The position numbers were made by a program, and so were the translations under genes. This document shows positions 41,873 to 50,125 of a DNA stretch of 64,000 nt, piece by piece. Source of the DNA: Micromonospora sp. ALFpr18c (GTDB taxonomy: Bacteria > Actinomycetota > Actinomycetes > Mycobacteriales > Micromonosporaceae); contig NZ_WBKR01000004.1 in the NCBI RefSeq assembly GCF_008868155.1, positions 1 to 64,000 on the forward strand, in the 5' to 3' direction. Position 1 is the first letter of the stretch. Each line of letters begins with the position of its first letter. Below the pieces are notes generated by a model that did no database searches, was not told the origin of the DNA, and was given only the letters and a program-made list of their open reading frames with translations.

Positions 41873-41908
41873 GTCGTGCGTGGCGACCGCCGCGTCGCCA
41901 CGCACGAC
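41873..41908 (-). terminator. Perfect 15-bp hairpin after the deacetylase gene
   Basis: GTCGTGCGTGGCGAC at 41873-41887 pairs perfectly with 41894-41908 around a CGCCGC loop. It lies 19 bp past the stop of the minus-strand deacetylase gene. Confidence 0.8.
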
Positions 41909-41927
41909 CGGTGGAGCCGACGGCGTG

Positions 41928-42947
41928 TCAGCCGGCGGTACAGGAACGGATCTGCGGGCGGGCGCCGCTGTTGCCGTTGAACATCGTGGTGAAGCCGAAG
42001 GTGTTGCCGCTGCCGTTGGATCGCATGGTCATGACGGTGCCGCTGCCGTCCCAGCTGGGGGTGCCGTTCCAGGTGGTGGCGACCGTCTGCGGTGCGGTGA
42101 GGGCCACGACCACGGCCCAGGTGGTGGCACCGCTGACCGTCACCGAGGTGTTGTACCGGTCACCCCAGACGTTGGTGGTGGTCGCGGTCGCGGAGCAACT
42201 GCCGGCGGGCGGCGGGGTCGTGCCGGGCGGCGGGGTCGTGCCGTCGGGCGCGACCGCCCGGCCGGTGGACGGCGAGATCATGCCGGGGCACAGGTTGCGG
42301 CTGGTGAGGTTTGCCATGATCTGCGGGATCGCGTCCCGGGTGTTCTGGATGCCGTCGTGCATGAGGATGACCTGGCCGCTCTGCAGGCGGCTGGCGTTGG
42401 CCACGATCTGGCTGACGCTGGCGCCGTTCCAGTCCTGGGAGTCCACGTCCCAGATCACCTGGCGCATGCCCAGCGACGAGGCGACCGACTGGAGGGTGCC
42501 GTTGGTCTCCCCGTACGGCGGGCGGAACAGCTGCGGCCGGCTGCCGGTGGCCGACTGGATGGCCGAGCTGGTCTGGGACAGGTCGGACTGCATCTGCGCC
42601 TGGCTCATCGAGGTCATGTGCGCGTGGTTCCAGCTGTGGTTGCCGACCCACATGCCAGCGGCCACCTGCGCCTGCGCCGCCGACCGGTTGTTCTGCACGT
42701 TCTGCCCGACGTTGAACATGGTGGCCCGTGCGCCGTTGGCGCGCAGCACGTTCAGCAGTGCGCCGGTGCTGCCGGTCGGTCCGTCGTCGAAGGTCAGCCC
42801 GACGTAGCCGTTGCAGGCGGCCGCGCTTGACGCGGTGGCGGTGGCGGCGATGACGACGCCGCAGGTCGCGACGGCGGTGGCGAGGACGGCGAGCGCCGCA
42901 CGAAGCCGCTTGGGACCGGCGACCACGCCAGCGGAGACAGTGCTCAT
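41928..42947 (-). CDS. Secreted CE4 polysaccharide deacetylase with C-terminal CBM2
   Basis: A 339-residue secreted esterase removing acetyl groups from xylan or chitin-type polymers. After a signal peptide ending TASSAAACNG, the NodB/CE4 core shows all five motifs: TFDDGPTGST (metal Asp), HSWNHAHMT (metal His pair), RPPYGETNG, WDVDSQDWNG and LMHDGIQNT. A TTPPPGTTPPPAG linker leads to a family-2 cellulose/chitin-binding module (SATATTTNVWGDRYNTSVTVSGATTWAV, conserved Trp residues). The ATG at 42947 follows AAGGGGCA; a start at 42962 is possible. The upstream gap to 43327 carries an AT-rich stretch suited to its promoter. Confidence 0.94.
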   Translation of the reverse strand: MSTVSAGVVAGPKRLRAALAVLATAVATCGVVIAATATASSAAACNGYVGLTFDDGPTGSTGALLNVLRANGARATMFNVGQNVQNNRSAAQAQVAAGMWVGNHSWNHAHMTSMSQAQMQSDLSQTSSAIQSATGSRPQLFRPPYGETNGTLQSVASSLGMRQVIWDVDSQDWNGASVSQIVANASRLQSGQVILMHDGIQNTRDAIPQIMANLTSRNLCPGMISPSTGRAVAPDGTTPPPGTTPPPAGSCSATATTTNVWGDRYNTSVTVSGATTWAVVVALTAPQTVATTWNGTPSWDGSGTVMTMRSNGSGNTFGFTTMFNGNSGARPQIRSCTAG

Positions 42948-43327
42948 CTGGTGCCCCTTCAACCAGGCCCGAACGCGCGCCGGACATGCGGCGGCGCGCC
43001 ACGGACAGGTGGGTATGGGTGGGAAGGTCGACTGGTACCCGACGAACTGATCGCATCGACCTCAATGAATCGAAGTATTACAGCGAGAATTCCGGCACGT
43101 CAACAAGTTCCGGAAGGGCTCCGGAACCGCAGCGGCGCGGACGCGCGGGTCGGGTGTCAGACGACGAAGAGCCCATCCAGCACCGAATAAAGATCGACTC
43201 AGTTCGATCCGGAAAACACCCGAAAGTTTCGACGGCACCCTCAGGGTCGCGGCGGTGTCCGGCGCACCGGCACGACGACGTCCACGGCCGGCACCGGTGG
43301 GTGCCGACCGTGGACGATCCGTGGTGG
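42948..43327. other. 380-bp gap: deacetylase promoter region and DoxX terminator
   Basis: No gene is supported here. The side next to the deacetylase (about 43050-43110) is AT-richer (TCGAAGTATTACAGCGAGAA), consistent with a promoter reading leftward. The side next to doxX holds a 17-bp stem with one mismatch (43279-43295 against 43300-43316) that probably terminates the leftward DoxX transcript. Confidence 0.55.
43279..43316 (-). terminator. 17-bp hairpin (one mismatch) after doxX
   Basis: Arms beginning CGTCCACGG at 43279 and ending CCGTGGACG at 43316 pair over about 17 bp with one mismatch around a short GGTG loop. It is 12 bp past the minus-strand doxX stop. Confidence 0.7.
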
Positions 43328-43924
43328 TTACCGGAGCCAGGGTAGGCGCTGGACGAGGGGGAGCCTGGCCCACGGCTTGCCGAGGCCGAGGGTGTCGCCG
43401 GCGGCGGTCAGGGCGAGGACGGCGAGGACAGCGGCGTAGATCAGGTGGTCGTCCATGACGGGGTTGTTCTCCGGGGGCAGCACCGCGGTGAACATGAGGA
43501 CCAGGAGCAGGCCACCGGCGACCGCGGCGACGCGCAGGCCGATGCCGAGGATCAGCGCGGTGCCGATGGCGGCCAGGCCGATCATGAAGAGCCAGTCGGC
43601 CCAGGCGGCGCCGGCGAAGCCCTTGTACACGTCGGCGAACGGGCCGGTGACGGCGTTGCCGAGGAAGCCCTTGGTGGGGCTGCCGCCGTCGATCCAGGCG
43701 CCCTGGGCCTTGGTGGCGAAGCCGAGCCCGAAGACCTTGTCGATGAAGGCCCAGAGGAAGATCCAGCCGAGGGCGATGCGCAGGCCGGCGAGGGTGAACC
43801 GGGTGGCCTTCTGCGTCCTGGTCTCGGTGGTGGTGATGACGGTCGCGGGAGCGGTCACCGTGGTGCCGTTGCGTCCGGCGGGGGTGTCGTGCCGGGGAGT
43901 CGTGGGGAGCTGAGTGGCGGTCAT
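43328..43924 (-). CDS. DoxX-family membrane protein
   Basis: A 198-residue protein with a 45-residue Thr-rich cytoplasmic N terminus and four hydrophobic helices of the DoxX/thiosulfate:quinone-oxidoreductase large-subunit type: FTLAGLRIALGWIFLWAFIDKVFGLGF, then ADWLFMIGLAAIGTALILGIGLRVAAVAGGLLLVLMFTAVL. The PENNPVMDDHLIYAAVLAVLAL segment between helices 3 and 4 is typical. The ATG at 43924 has AGGACGTG before it. The role is not certain; such proteins are linked to quinone or thiol oxidation. Confidence 0.85.
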   Translation of the reverse strand: MTATQLPTTPRHDTPAGRNGTTVTAPATVITTTETRTQKATRFTLAGLRIALGWIFLWAFIDKVFGLGFATKAQGAWIDGGSPTKGFLGNAVTGPFADVYKGFAGAAWADWLFMIGLAAIGTALILGIGLRVAAVAGGLLLVLMFTAVLPPENNPVMDDHLIYAAVLAVLALTAAGDTLGLGKPWARLPLVQRLPWLR

Positions 43925-44310
43925 GGTGTCCACGTCCTTTCTCGTTCGTCGGTGTCGCCCCTATTCCACTCGCCGCGCGGGCTGCCGATCAGTGCCGCCG
44001 TACCGCTCCTGGGGGGACCTTCGGCCCCCTCTGTCAGACCCGGGTCGTATTCCTCTGCCGCGTGCGTCGGCGGATGCGGGAGTCTGTCCACGGCGGACAC
44101 GGGCCGGATCGCCAGGCGACGGACGGACGGCGACATGGCGGTGCCGGCGGTCAGCCTCCCGCCGCACCGCCCGTCGTCGGTTCGGCCGGTGTTCGCCTGA
44201 CGACCGCCACCGTGACGTTTCGGTGTGATCAACCCGTTGACATCGCTGTGCCCTGCCCGGAACTATCAGCGGCAGTCCCCCTAACTCCCGCCTTCATCGT
44301 CACGAGCTCG

Positions 44311-44457
44311 ATGACAACGATGTCAGGCCGACTCCGAAGGAGAGCGCAGCCGACCATCGGAAGGGCCCTGAGCGTCTTGACCAGCGACATCAGCTGGGTG
44401 CTCGGGGCGTACCTGTTGGCCGCCTCGGTCCTGACGCCCATCCTCGGCCGCCGTTGA
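44311..44457 (+). pseudogene. Remnant of an EmrB/QacA-type (DHA2) MFS transporter
   Basis: This 48-codon stretch ends in a stop but its translation matches the helix 1-2 region of DHA2 drug transporters: AQPTIGRALSVLTSDISWV, then GAYLLAASVLTPILGRR, where intact members continue with GDMFGKR. Everything downstream has been lost and a phosphatase terminator follows within 25 bp. No complete domain remains, so I call a decayed gene. The rest of 43925-44529 shows no other gene. Confidence 0.6.
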
Positions 44458-44479
44458 CAGGCGCCCGGAGCCGGGCTCA

Positions 44480-44511
44480 GGCCGTGGCCGTCCAGAAGGA
44501 TGGCCACGGCC
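44480..44511 (-). terminator. 14-bp hairpin (one mismatch) after the phosphatase gene
   Basis: GGCCGTGGCCGTCC at 44480-44493 pairs with 44498-44511 around AGAA, one G-T mismatch. It is 18 bp past the phosphatase stop and closes the cobalamin-controlled operon. Confidence 0.7.
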
Positions 44512-44529
44512 TGCCGGCCGGGCCGACGC

Positions 44530-45138
44530 TCAGGCGGACATCCGCGGTGTCGCGGGTGCGGCCAGTCGTAGCTGCCATCGTGCGCCGTGGTCGGTGAGTC
44601 GGACGACCGCCAACGGTTCGACGTCCACCTGGCGGTACGTCGCCGTCGGGAGCCCGAGGGCGTGCACGACCGCGACCCGGATGACGAGCGGGTGGGTGAC
44701 GGCCACGACCCGCCGCCCGCGTCCGCGCTGCCCGTCCAACCAGTGGCCGACGCGGTCCCGCACCGCGGTCACGGACTCGCCGCCATGGGGTGCCGCGTCC
44801 GGTGTGGACAGCCACTCGTGCAGCGCCTGCGGTTGGTCGGCCGCGACGTCGTCGAGTGACCGTCCGGTCCAGTGGCCGTAGTCGCAGTCGGTCAGCGCCG
44901 CCTCGACGGTCGGCGTGAGGCCGAGGGCGTCGGCGGTCTGGACGGCCGCCGCCGCGGGACTGGACAGCCCGACATCGGCGGCGCCCAGGTGTCCCCACCG
45001 GCCCTCTGGGGCGCAGGCCAGGGCGAGGACGGCCCGCAGGCCACCCTCGTCCAGACCGTCGTCCGTTCCGCCGAAGCGTGCCCTGCGCAGGGCGGCGGTG
45101 TGCCCGTGTGCGACCAGCCGCAGGCTGGTGGCGGTCAC
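44530..45138 (-). CDS. Histidine-phosphatase-family protein with altered RHG motif
   Basis: A 202-residue protein of the histidine (phosphoglycerate-mutase-like) phosphatase fold, related to alpha-ribazole phosphatases that act in cobalamin nucleotide-loop assembly. The first catalytic motif reads LVAHGHTAA where the family has RHG: the His is present but the Arg is Ala. The second His is in VVAVTHPLVI, and the middle acid region is DCDYGHWTGR. The GTG at 45138 overlaps the cbtA stop by GTGA, so it is translated with cbtA under a cobalamin riboswitch. That context suggests corrin or cobalt salvage; activity needs to tolerate the missing Arg. Confidence 0.8.
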   Translation of the reverse strand: MTATSLRLVAHGHTAALRRARFGGTDDGLDEGGLRAVLALACAPEGRWGHLGAADVGLSSPAAAAVQTADALGLTPTVEAALTDCDYGHWTGRSLDDVAADQPQALHEWLSTPDAAPHGGESVTAVRDRVGHWLDGQRGRGRRVVAVTHPLVIRVAVVHALGLPTATYRQVDVEPLAVVRLTDHGARWQLRLAAPATPRMSA

Positions 45139-45899
45139 GTCACCGGCGCCGCGCTCGTGGCCCGGCGCCGGTCGTGCATCAGGGCCGCGAACAGCAGACC
45201 GATCCCGGTCCAGAGCACGACCTGGGTGCCGAGCGAGGCCAGCCGGAAGTCCCACAGCAGGGTCGCCGGGAAGTCGGCCGGGACCTCCTGGAAGGACGGC
45301 ATCACCACGTACGACACCACGGTGACCAGCAGGAAGCCGCCGACGGCTGCGGCCACGCGCAGCCACGTCGGTGCCCCGACGCCGACCGCCCGGTAGCCCA
45401 ACGAGCCCGCCCAGACCGCCACCAGGCCGAGCACCACCATCAGCAGGTAGGTGACGGTGCGCTGGTTGATGGTCGCCGGGTCGCCGACCGCCGGCGGATT
45501 CGCCGGATACTTGAGGAACGGCACGATCACCGCGCCGAGCAGCGCCGCGCCGGCCAGCAGCAGCCCCGACCGTCCGTCGTCGTAGGCGCGTCGCCGGCGC
45601 GACAGCAGGACGTACGCGGTGGCCAGCAGGCCACCCATCGCGGCACCGAACAGGCCGGTGGCCAGGAACAGCCCACCCCGCTGACCACTCCTGCTGACCA
45701 GGGCGTCCTCGTGCTGGTGCCCGCCGGCGGCCGGCTCGGCGTGCGTGGCCGCCTCCTCGATCGCGATGGCCGCCTCGATCCGCGGTTCACCGGCGACGTA
45801 GGCGAACGCCCCCGCGAGCAGGCCGGCTACCAGTCCGGCGAGCAGGCCACGGACGAGGACGGTGACGAACGGGGGAGCGGTGGTGGTGTTCAGTGGCAC
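45135..45899 (-). CDS. cbtA: CbtA-family cobalt transporter subunit
   Basis: A 254-residue membrane protein with about six helices (LVRGLLAGLVAGLLAGAFAYVAGEP, FLATGLFGAAMGGLLATAYVLL and others). A histidine pair lies in a loop (AGGHQHEDALV). The family is predicted to move cobalt together with CbtB and is typically behind cobalamin riboswitches. The GTG at 45899 lies inside the end of cbtB (10-bp overlap), and its stop overlaps the phosphatase start. The longer frame upstream is the cbtB region in another frame. Confidence 0.9.
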   Translation of the reverse strand: MPLNTTTAPPFVTVLVRGLLAGLVAGLLAGAFAYVAGEPRIEAAIAIEEAATHAEPAAGGHQHEDALVSRSGQRGGLFLATGLFGAAMGGLLATAYVLLSRRRRAYDDGRSGLLLAGAALLGAVIVPFLKYPANPPAVGDPATINQRTVTYLLMVVLGLVAVWAGSLGYRAVGVGAPTWLRVAAAVGGFLLVTVVSYVVMPSFQEVPADFPATLLWDFRLASLGTQVVLWTGIGLLFAALMHDRRRATSAAPVT

Positions 45900-46093
45900 G
45901 GGACACCCAGCAGGTGCCGCCCGTCGTGCATGAGTTCGTGCAGGTACATGCCGCTGCGCGAGACCGCGCCCTGGTCGAAGGCGACAAGGTAGGCCAGCAG
46001 GGTGAGCACGGCGACGGTCGTCAGGACCGTCCACAGAAGACGTGCGGTGCCAGCGGGGTGCACCAACGGCTGGCTGGACGTGGAACTGGACAT
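45890..46093 (-). CDS. cbtB: CbtB-family cobalt transporter subunit
   Basis: A 67-residue protein with a single transmembrane helix (LLWTVLTTVAVLTLLAYLVAFDQG) and the diagnostic His-rich end YLHELMHDGRHLLGVPCH. It partners CbtA in predicted cobalt uptake. The ATG at 46093 follows GGGGAGG by 11 bases in the riboswitch expression platform. A longer in-frame extension to 46195 runs through the riboswitch and is not coding. Confidence 0.92.
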   Translation of the reverse strand: MSSSTSSQPLVHPAGTARLLWTVLTTVAVLTLLAYLVAFDQGAVSRSGMYLHELMHDGRHLLGVPCH

Positions 46094-46104
46094 GCGTACA
46101 CGAA

Positions 46105-46262
46105 CCTCCCCGGGGATGACGCGTCCCCATCGCAAGGCTGCGGACGACCGAGCGTCCTGGCTCGCGGGCCTCCGTCGAAACGGTGGACCGCTCACAGTGG
46201 CGCGACCGCGCCGGATTCACACCGGCTTCCCTCGCGTCGCCGCAGATAGTGGGTCGACGGTA
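46105..46262 (-). ncRNA. Cobalamin riboswitch upstream of cbtB
   Basis: On the minus strand the leader contains GGGAAGCCGGTGTGAATCCG, then GCGCGGTCGCGCCACTGTGA and the B12-box-like AGCCAGGACGCTC, in the order of the cobalamin aptamer. It is followed by a hairpin GGGGA...TCCCC at about 46110-46126 and then GGGGAGG, the cbtB ribosome site. Cobalamin binding would probably hide that site and reduce cobalt uptake. Confidence 0.92.
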
Positions 46263-46548
46263 TCGGTGCCGCCTCGGGCGGTCAACCCGGCCGCACGGGC
46301 CCGGACCCGAAGCCGTCGGTGCCTGCGGTCGTGGTGCGGGTGCGGCTGGTCGGTGGCTGTTCGAGCCGGATCGGTGTCGGCTGATTCGTCATACCAAAGC
46401 TCGATGCCAATGGTGGCCACCGCCTCTGTCGGTGCGCGGGTCCGATCCGGCTGCGGGCCGATGGTAGGTGCCTGTTACCGCTAACACGTCAATGCTGCCG
46501 ACCGATCCACCGGCCGGGCGGGTGCCTGAGCGCACCAGGGCGTGGCCG

Positions 46549-46620
46549 ATGACGACCAGCGACCCGCTCGCGTCGGGCATCGTCGACGCGCACCACCACC
46601 TCTGGGTCCGGCCGCGGCGC
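46549..46620 (+). pseudogene. N-terminal stub of an amidohydrolase-2 (fuconolactonase-like) gene
   Basis: The frame from ATG46549 begins MTTSDPLASGIVDAHHHLWV, with the HxH metal motif and following Leu-Trp that open amidohydrolase-2 lactonases. After about 22 residues the sequence becomes Arg-rich and unlike the family. A fuconolactonase is the step between fucose dehydrogenase and fuconate dehydratase, both encoded nearby, so the stub probably marks a deleted pathway gene. Confidence 0.6.
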
Positions 46621-46639
46621 GGACGCCTTCGCGATCCGG

Positions 46640-46665
46640 TATCGATACATCGTGTGTTATCGATA
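46640..46665. promoter_or_regulatory. Paired TATCGATA palindromes, candidate operator
   Basis: The self-complementary octamer TATCGATA occurs at 46640-46647 and again at 46658-46665, centre spacing 18 bp, in an AT-richer patch after the lactonase stub. The overlapping CGATACATC (46643-46651) recurs at 53363-53371 in front of the fuconate dehydratase gene. The FadR-type or ROK regulator could bind; unproven. Confidence 0.4.
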
Positions 46666-47066
46666 AGATGCACGGGCCGACGATGGTCGATCCACGATGC
46701 CGTGTGCGTGGCTCGCCACCTCGCCGCATCCTGCCGACATTCCGGTGTGGACGCCCGAGTGGGCCGCATCGCCGACGTCCGGCGGTGCCACGTCCGGGGC
46801 CGTCGTGGTGGTGGCAGTTTGATCGGACGTATGCGGCCGGCGGCTCGGATAACGATGGCAAAACATGGTCGTAAGACCTTGGCAACATACCTGAATGCAT
46901 GGCATGGTAACGCCTGATCGAGCGAAACATCCGACCTATCTCGACGGTGATGCGGGCTTCGGTTCGTGCTCTCCCTGCCGAGGAGGCTCGGTTCTCACAG
47001 GTGCTCCGCTCACCGGCGGTGATCCGTCGGGTGTCGGAGCCACGGCTGGGGAGGTCAGGTCCGACG
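46666..47066. other. Non-coding upstream region of the sugar ABC operon
   Basis: About 400 bp with no supportable gene. It includes an AT-richer part at about 46850-46930 (GGCAAAACATGGTCG, GAATGCATGGCATGG) likely to hold the promoter of the permease gene. Frames on both strands have no recognisable domain. Confidence 0.4.
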
Positions 47067-48074
47067 ATGAGTACCGTCGAGGCAACCGCCGGCAGGCAGC
47101 GCGGCGAACTCAGCGACTGGTTCCGAGAACGGATCTCGCACGCCGTCTCCGAGTTCACCGCCGCCACCGCGCTCGTCGTCCTGTTCATCGCGTTGAGCTT
47201 CGCCAGTCCCTATTTCTTGACGGCGGACAACCTGTTCAACATCGGGGCGCAGACGGCAGTGATCGCCATCATCGCCGCGGCGCAGACGATGGTCATCATC
47301 ACCAAGGGCATCGACCTGTCGGTGGGGTCGGTCGCCGCCCTCGCCGGCGTCGCCGGGGCGATGGTCGTCCGTGACCTCGGCTTCCCGCTCTGGGCCGCGA
47401 CCGCGGTCGCAATCGGCGTCGGCGCGCTGGCCGGGCTGGTGAACGGGCTGCTGGTCACCATCGCCCGAATTCCGCCGTTCATCGCGACGCTGGGGACGAT
47501 GTCGGTGGGTCGCGGTCTCGTCTTCATCATCACCGGCGCGGTCGGCGTCTACGGACTGCCCCGGTCCTTCCAGCTGCTGGGCAACGGCGAGATCATCGGC
47601 ATCCCGTTCGCCGTGGTGATCACCGCCCTCGTGGCCGTCGGAGTCGCCTTCCTGCTCTCCCAGACCCGGTTCGGTCAGTACACCTACGCGATGGGCTCCA
47701 ACCTGGAGGCGGCCCGCCGCTCGGGCATCCGGGTGGGTCGCTACCTGACCGGGGTGTACGTGCTGGCCGGGGTCCTGGTCGGGCTGGGCGGCATGATCGC
47801 CGCCTCCCGGGTCAACTCGGGTCAGCCGAACTACGGCATCTCACTGGAACTCGACGTCATCGCCGCCGCGGTCATCGGCGGCGCCAGCCTCTTCGGCGGG
47901 CAGGGCCGGATCGTCGGGACCATCATCGGCGCCTTCCTCATCGCCCTGGTGCGCAACGGCGCCGTCCTGCTCGACATCAGCATCCACTACCAGCAGGTGA
48001 TCGTCGGCCTGATCATCTGGGCCGCCGTCTACTTCGACCAGTACCGCCGCCGGCGGCTGCAAGCACGGGGTTGA
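47067..48074 (+). CDS. Sugar ABC transporter permease (RbsC type)
   Basis: A 335-residue ribose/xylose-class permease. The sequence shows SFASPYFLTADNLFNIGAQTAVIAIIAAAQTMVIITKGIDLSVGS-type helices, then PPFIATLGTMSVGRGL and the C-terminal GGASLFGGQGRIVGTIIGAFLI motif of this family. The ATG at 47067 gives a short cytoplasmic N terminus. It is the first gene of permease, binding protein, ATPase order, with enzymes of sugar oxidation following, so the substrate is probably L-fucose or a related aldose. Confidence 0.93.
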   Translation: MSTVEATAGRQRGELSDWFRERISHAVSEFTAATALVVLFIALSFASPYFLTADNLFNIGAQTAVIAIIAAAQTMVIITKGIDLSVGSVAALAGVAGAMVVRDLGFPLWAATAVAIGVGALAGLVNGLLVTIARIPPFIATLGTMSVGRGLVFIITGAVGVYGLPRSFQLLGNGEIIGIPFAVVITALVAVGVAFLLSQTRFGQYTYAMGSNLEAARRSGIRVGRYLTGVYVLAGVLVGLGGMIAASRVNSGQPNYGISLELDVIAAAVIGGASLFGGQGRIVGTIIGAFLIALVRNGAVLLDISIHYQQVIVGLIIWAAVYFDQYRRRRLQARG

Positions 48075-48114
48075 CATGCCATTTCGAGAGTCCGAACGAG
48101 GAAGGACACACACC

Positions 48115-49167
48115 ATGGCACACACCACCACCAGCCGGCGCGCGCGAGGGCACCTCCTGCGCACACGAGCCATCCTGGCTGCCGCCGCGGCGACTGCTCT
48201 GCTCAGCGCCTGCGGCGGGGTCGAGGTCCGCGACGGAGGCGACGGCGCGACCAAGGACGCGAGCGGGCCGCTGAAGCTCGCCGTGGTGCCGAAGGCCGTC
48301 GGGGCCGACTACTGGAACACGGTGAAGGCGGGTGCCGACTGCGCCGCGCAACGCGCGGGCAACGTCACCGTCCAGTGGGACGGGGTGACGACCGAGACCG
48401 ATGTCGAGGGCCAGGTCAACCTGATCCAGAACTTCGTCACCAAGAAGGTCGACGGCATCGTCTACGCGGCCACCGACTCCCGCGCCTTGGCGCCGGCCAC
48501 CGACCAGGCGCTCGCCGCCAACATCCCGGTCGCGATGATCGACTCCGGCACCAGCCCGCAGCCGTCGGCCGTTCCGCTCTTCGCCACCGACAACCGCGCA
48601 TCGGCGGTCGAGGCCGCGAAGCTGCTCGCCACCGAACTCGGCCCCGGCAACCACGAGGTGGCGCTGGTCGAGTTCCAGCCCGGATCGCAGACCAACACCG
48701 AGCGGGTCGACGGCTTCAAGGCCGGCCTGGCCCAGTTCCCCAACCTGAAGCTGGTCGGTCAGCAGCCCAGCCGCAGTGACGTCAACGAGGCACGGCGGGT
48801 CACCGAGAACATCCTCACCGCCAACCCCAACCTCGCCGGCGTCTTCGCGGCCAACGAGCCGAGCGTGCTCGGCGCCGCGCAGGCGATCCAGGCCGCCGGC
48901 AAGTCCGGCAAGGTGGTCATCATCGGCTGGGACGCCGCCCCCGACGAGATCGCCGGTGTGCGCAGCGGTCAGATCTCGGCGCTGGTCGTGCAGAACCCGT
49001 TCAAGATGGGCTACTTCGGGGTCGACAAGATGGTCAAGCACCTCCGGGACAAGGCGCCGCTGGCGTCCGCCGACACCGGGGTCACGTTCGTCACCAAGGA
49101 GAACATCGACTCCGCGGAGATCAAGGCGGTGCTCGAGCCCAGCTGCGCCAACCCCCCGGTGCAGTGA
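48115..49167 (+). CDS. Sugar ABC transporter substrate-binding lipoprotein
   Basis: A 350-residue periplasmic-binding-protein-like (ribose/galactose class) lipoprotein. The lipobox is LLSACGG. The mature protein starts KLAVVPKAVGADYWNTVKAG and shows KKVDGIVYAATDSRALAPA and VFAANEPSVLGAAQAIQAAGKSGKVVIIGWDAAPDE, typical of aldose-binding proteins. The ATG at 48115 follows GAGGAAGG. Its stop overlaps the ATPase start (TGATG). It should determine the sugar specificity of the importer. Confidence 0.94.
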   Translation: MAHTTTSRRARGHLLRTRAILAAAAATALLSACGGVEVRDGGDGATKDASGPLKLAVVPKAVGADYWNTVKAGADCAAQRAGNVTVQWDGVTTETDVEGQVNLIQNFVTKKVDGIVYAATDSRALAPATDQALAANIPVAMIDSGTSPQPSAVPLFATDNRASAVEAAKLLATELGPGNHEVALVEFQPGSQTNTERVDGFKAGLAQFPNLKLVGQQPSRSDVNEARRVTENILTANPNLAGVFAANEPSVLGAAQAIQAAGKSGKVVIIGWDAAPDEIAGVRSGQISALVVQNPFKMGYFGVDKMVKHLRDKAPLASADTGVTFVTKENIDSAEIKAVLEPSCANPPVQ

Positions 49168-49985
49168 TGGGCGCGACCCCAACGGCATTCACCGACACCG
49201 ACGAGAGCCCGGCCGCCGCGGAACCGCCGGTCCTCGAAGCCCGCGGCATCGTCAAGCGGTTCGGGCACGTCGAGGCGCTGCGCGGCACCGACTTCACGGT
49301 CCACCGGGGTGAGGTCGTCGCGCTGATCGGCGACAACGGCGCCGGCAAGAGCACGCTGATCAAGACGCTGTCCGGTGTGCACCCGCCCGACGAGGGTGAG
49401 ATCCGGGTGGGCGGTCGTCCCGTCCAGTTCTCCAACCCGGTCGACGCCCGGCGCGCGGGCGTGGAAACCGTCTACCAGGATCTCGCCGTCGCCGACGACC
49501 TCAGCGTGGCGGCCAACCTGTACCTGGGGCGGGAGATCCTGCGCTCCGGGCCGCTCGGCCGGCTCGGGCTGCTCGACAAACGGGCCATGCGGCAGGGCGC
49601 CGCCGCCGCGCTGGACGAGCTGGGCGTACGAATTCCCCGGGTCACCACCCCGATCGCCGTGTTGTCCGGTGGGCAACGGCAGTGCGTGGCGGTGGCCCGG
49701 GCGATCATCTGGGCGACCAACGTGGTCATCCTCGACGAGCCCACCGCGGCGCTCGGCGTCGTCCAGACCGGACGGGTGCTCGACGTCGTCCGGCGCGCCC
49801 GTGACGCCGGCATGTCGGTGGTGCTGGTGAGCCACAACATGCCGCAGGTGCTGGAGATCGCCGACCGGGTCGAGGTGCTGCGCCTCGGCCGGCGGGCGGC
49901 CCGGATGCGCGCCGACGAGGTGACCACCGACGACCTGGTCGCCGCGATGACCGGAAGCACCAGTAGGGAACGGGAGGATCGGTGA
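49167..49985 (+). CDS. Sugar ABC transporter ATPase (single nucleotide-binding domain)
   Basis: A 272-residue ATPase with Walker A GDNGAGKSTLIK, Q-loop VYQDLAVADDLSVAANLYLG, signature LSGGQRQ, Walker B VVILDEPTAALG and a switch His in VLVSHNM. Many ribose-class importers use a fused two-domain ATPase; this one has one domain and would dimerise, like FrcA. It starts in TGATG with the binding-protein gene and its own stop overlaps the next frame by GTGA. Confidence 0.92.
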   Translation: MGATPTAFTDTDESPAAAEPPVLEARGIVKRFGHVEALRGTDFTVHRGEVVALIGDNGAGKSTLIKTLSGVHPPDEGEIRVGGRPVQFSNPVDARRAGVETVYQDLAVADDLSVAANLYLGREILRSGPLGRLGLLDKRAMRQGAAAALDELGVRIPRVTTPIAVLSGGQRQCVAVARAIIWATNVVILDEPTAALGVVQTGRVLDVVRRARDAGMSVVLVSHNMPQVLEIADRVEVLRLGRRAARMRADEVTTDDLVAAMTGSTSREREDR

Positions 49986-50125
49986 CGGCAGTCGTCTGCC
50001 GGGGCGCGCCCGATCCCGCGATCGTGGACCGCGCCCTGCAGCCGCCCGGCCCCGGGCAGGTCCGCATCGCGGTGGCATACACCGGCATCGTCCCGGCCGT
50101 CGGCGGCGGCTGGCTCGGCCGGTGA
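49982..50125 (+). pseudogene. N-terminal stub of a zinc alcohol dehydrogenase
   Basis: A 47-residue frame linked by GTGA overlaps to both neighbours. Its first 35 residues read like the start of a zinc-type sugar dehydrogenase (TAVVCRGAPDPAIVDRALQ, then PGPGQVRIAVAYTGI) but stop before the catalytic Cys and GHE motif, ending VPAVGGGWLGR. An in-frame deletion of a full dehydrogenase gene that preserved translational coupling would explain it. A functional short peptide cannot be excluded. Confidence 0.55.

Noticed and set aside
43925-44310. Small open frames between doxX and the MFS fragment
   Set aside because: No start with a ribosome site, no domain, and composition on both strands is non-coding.
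46666-46917. Continuation of the amidohydrolase frame to 46917
   Set aside because: After WVRPRRG the translation is Arg/His-rich without family motifs, so only the first part is kept as a gene stub.
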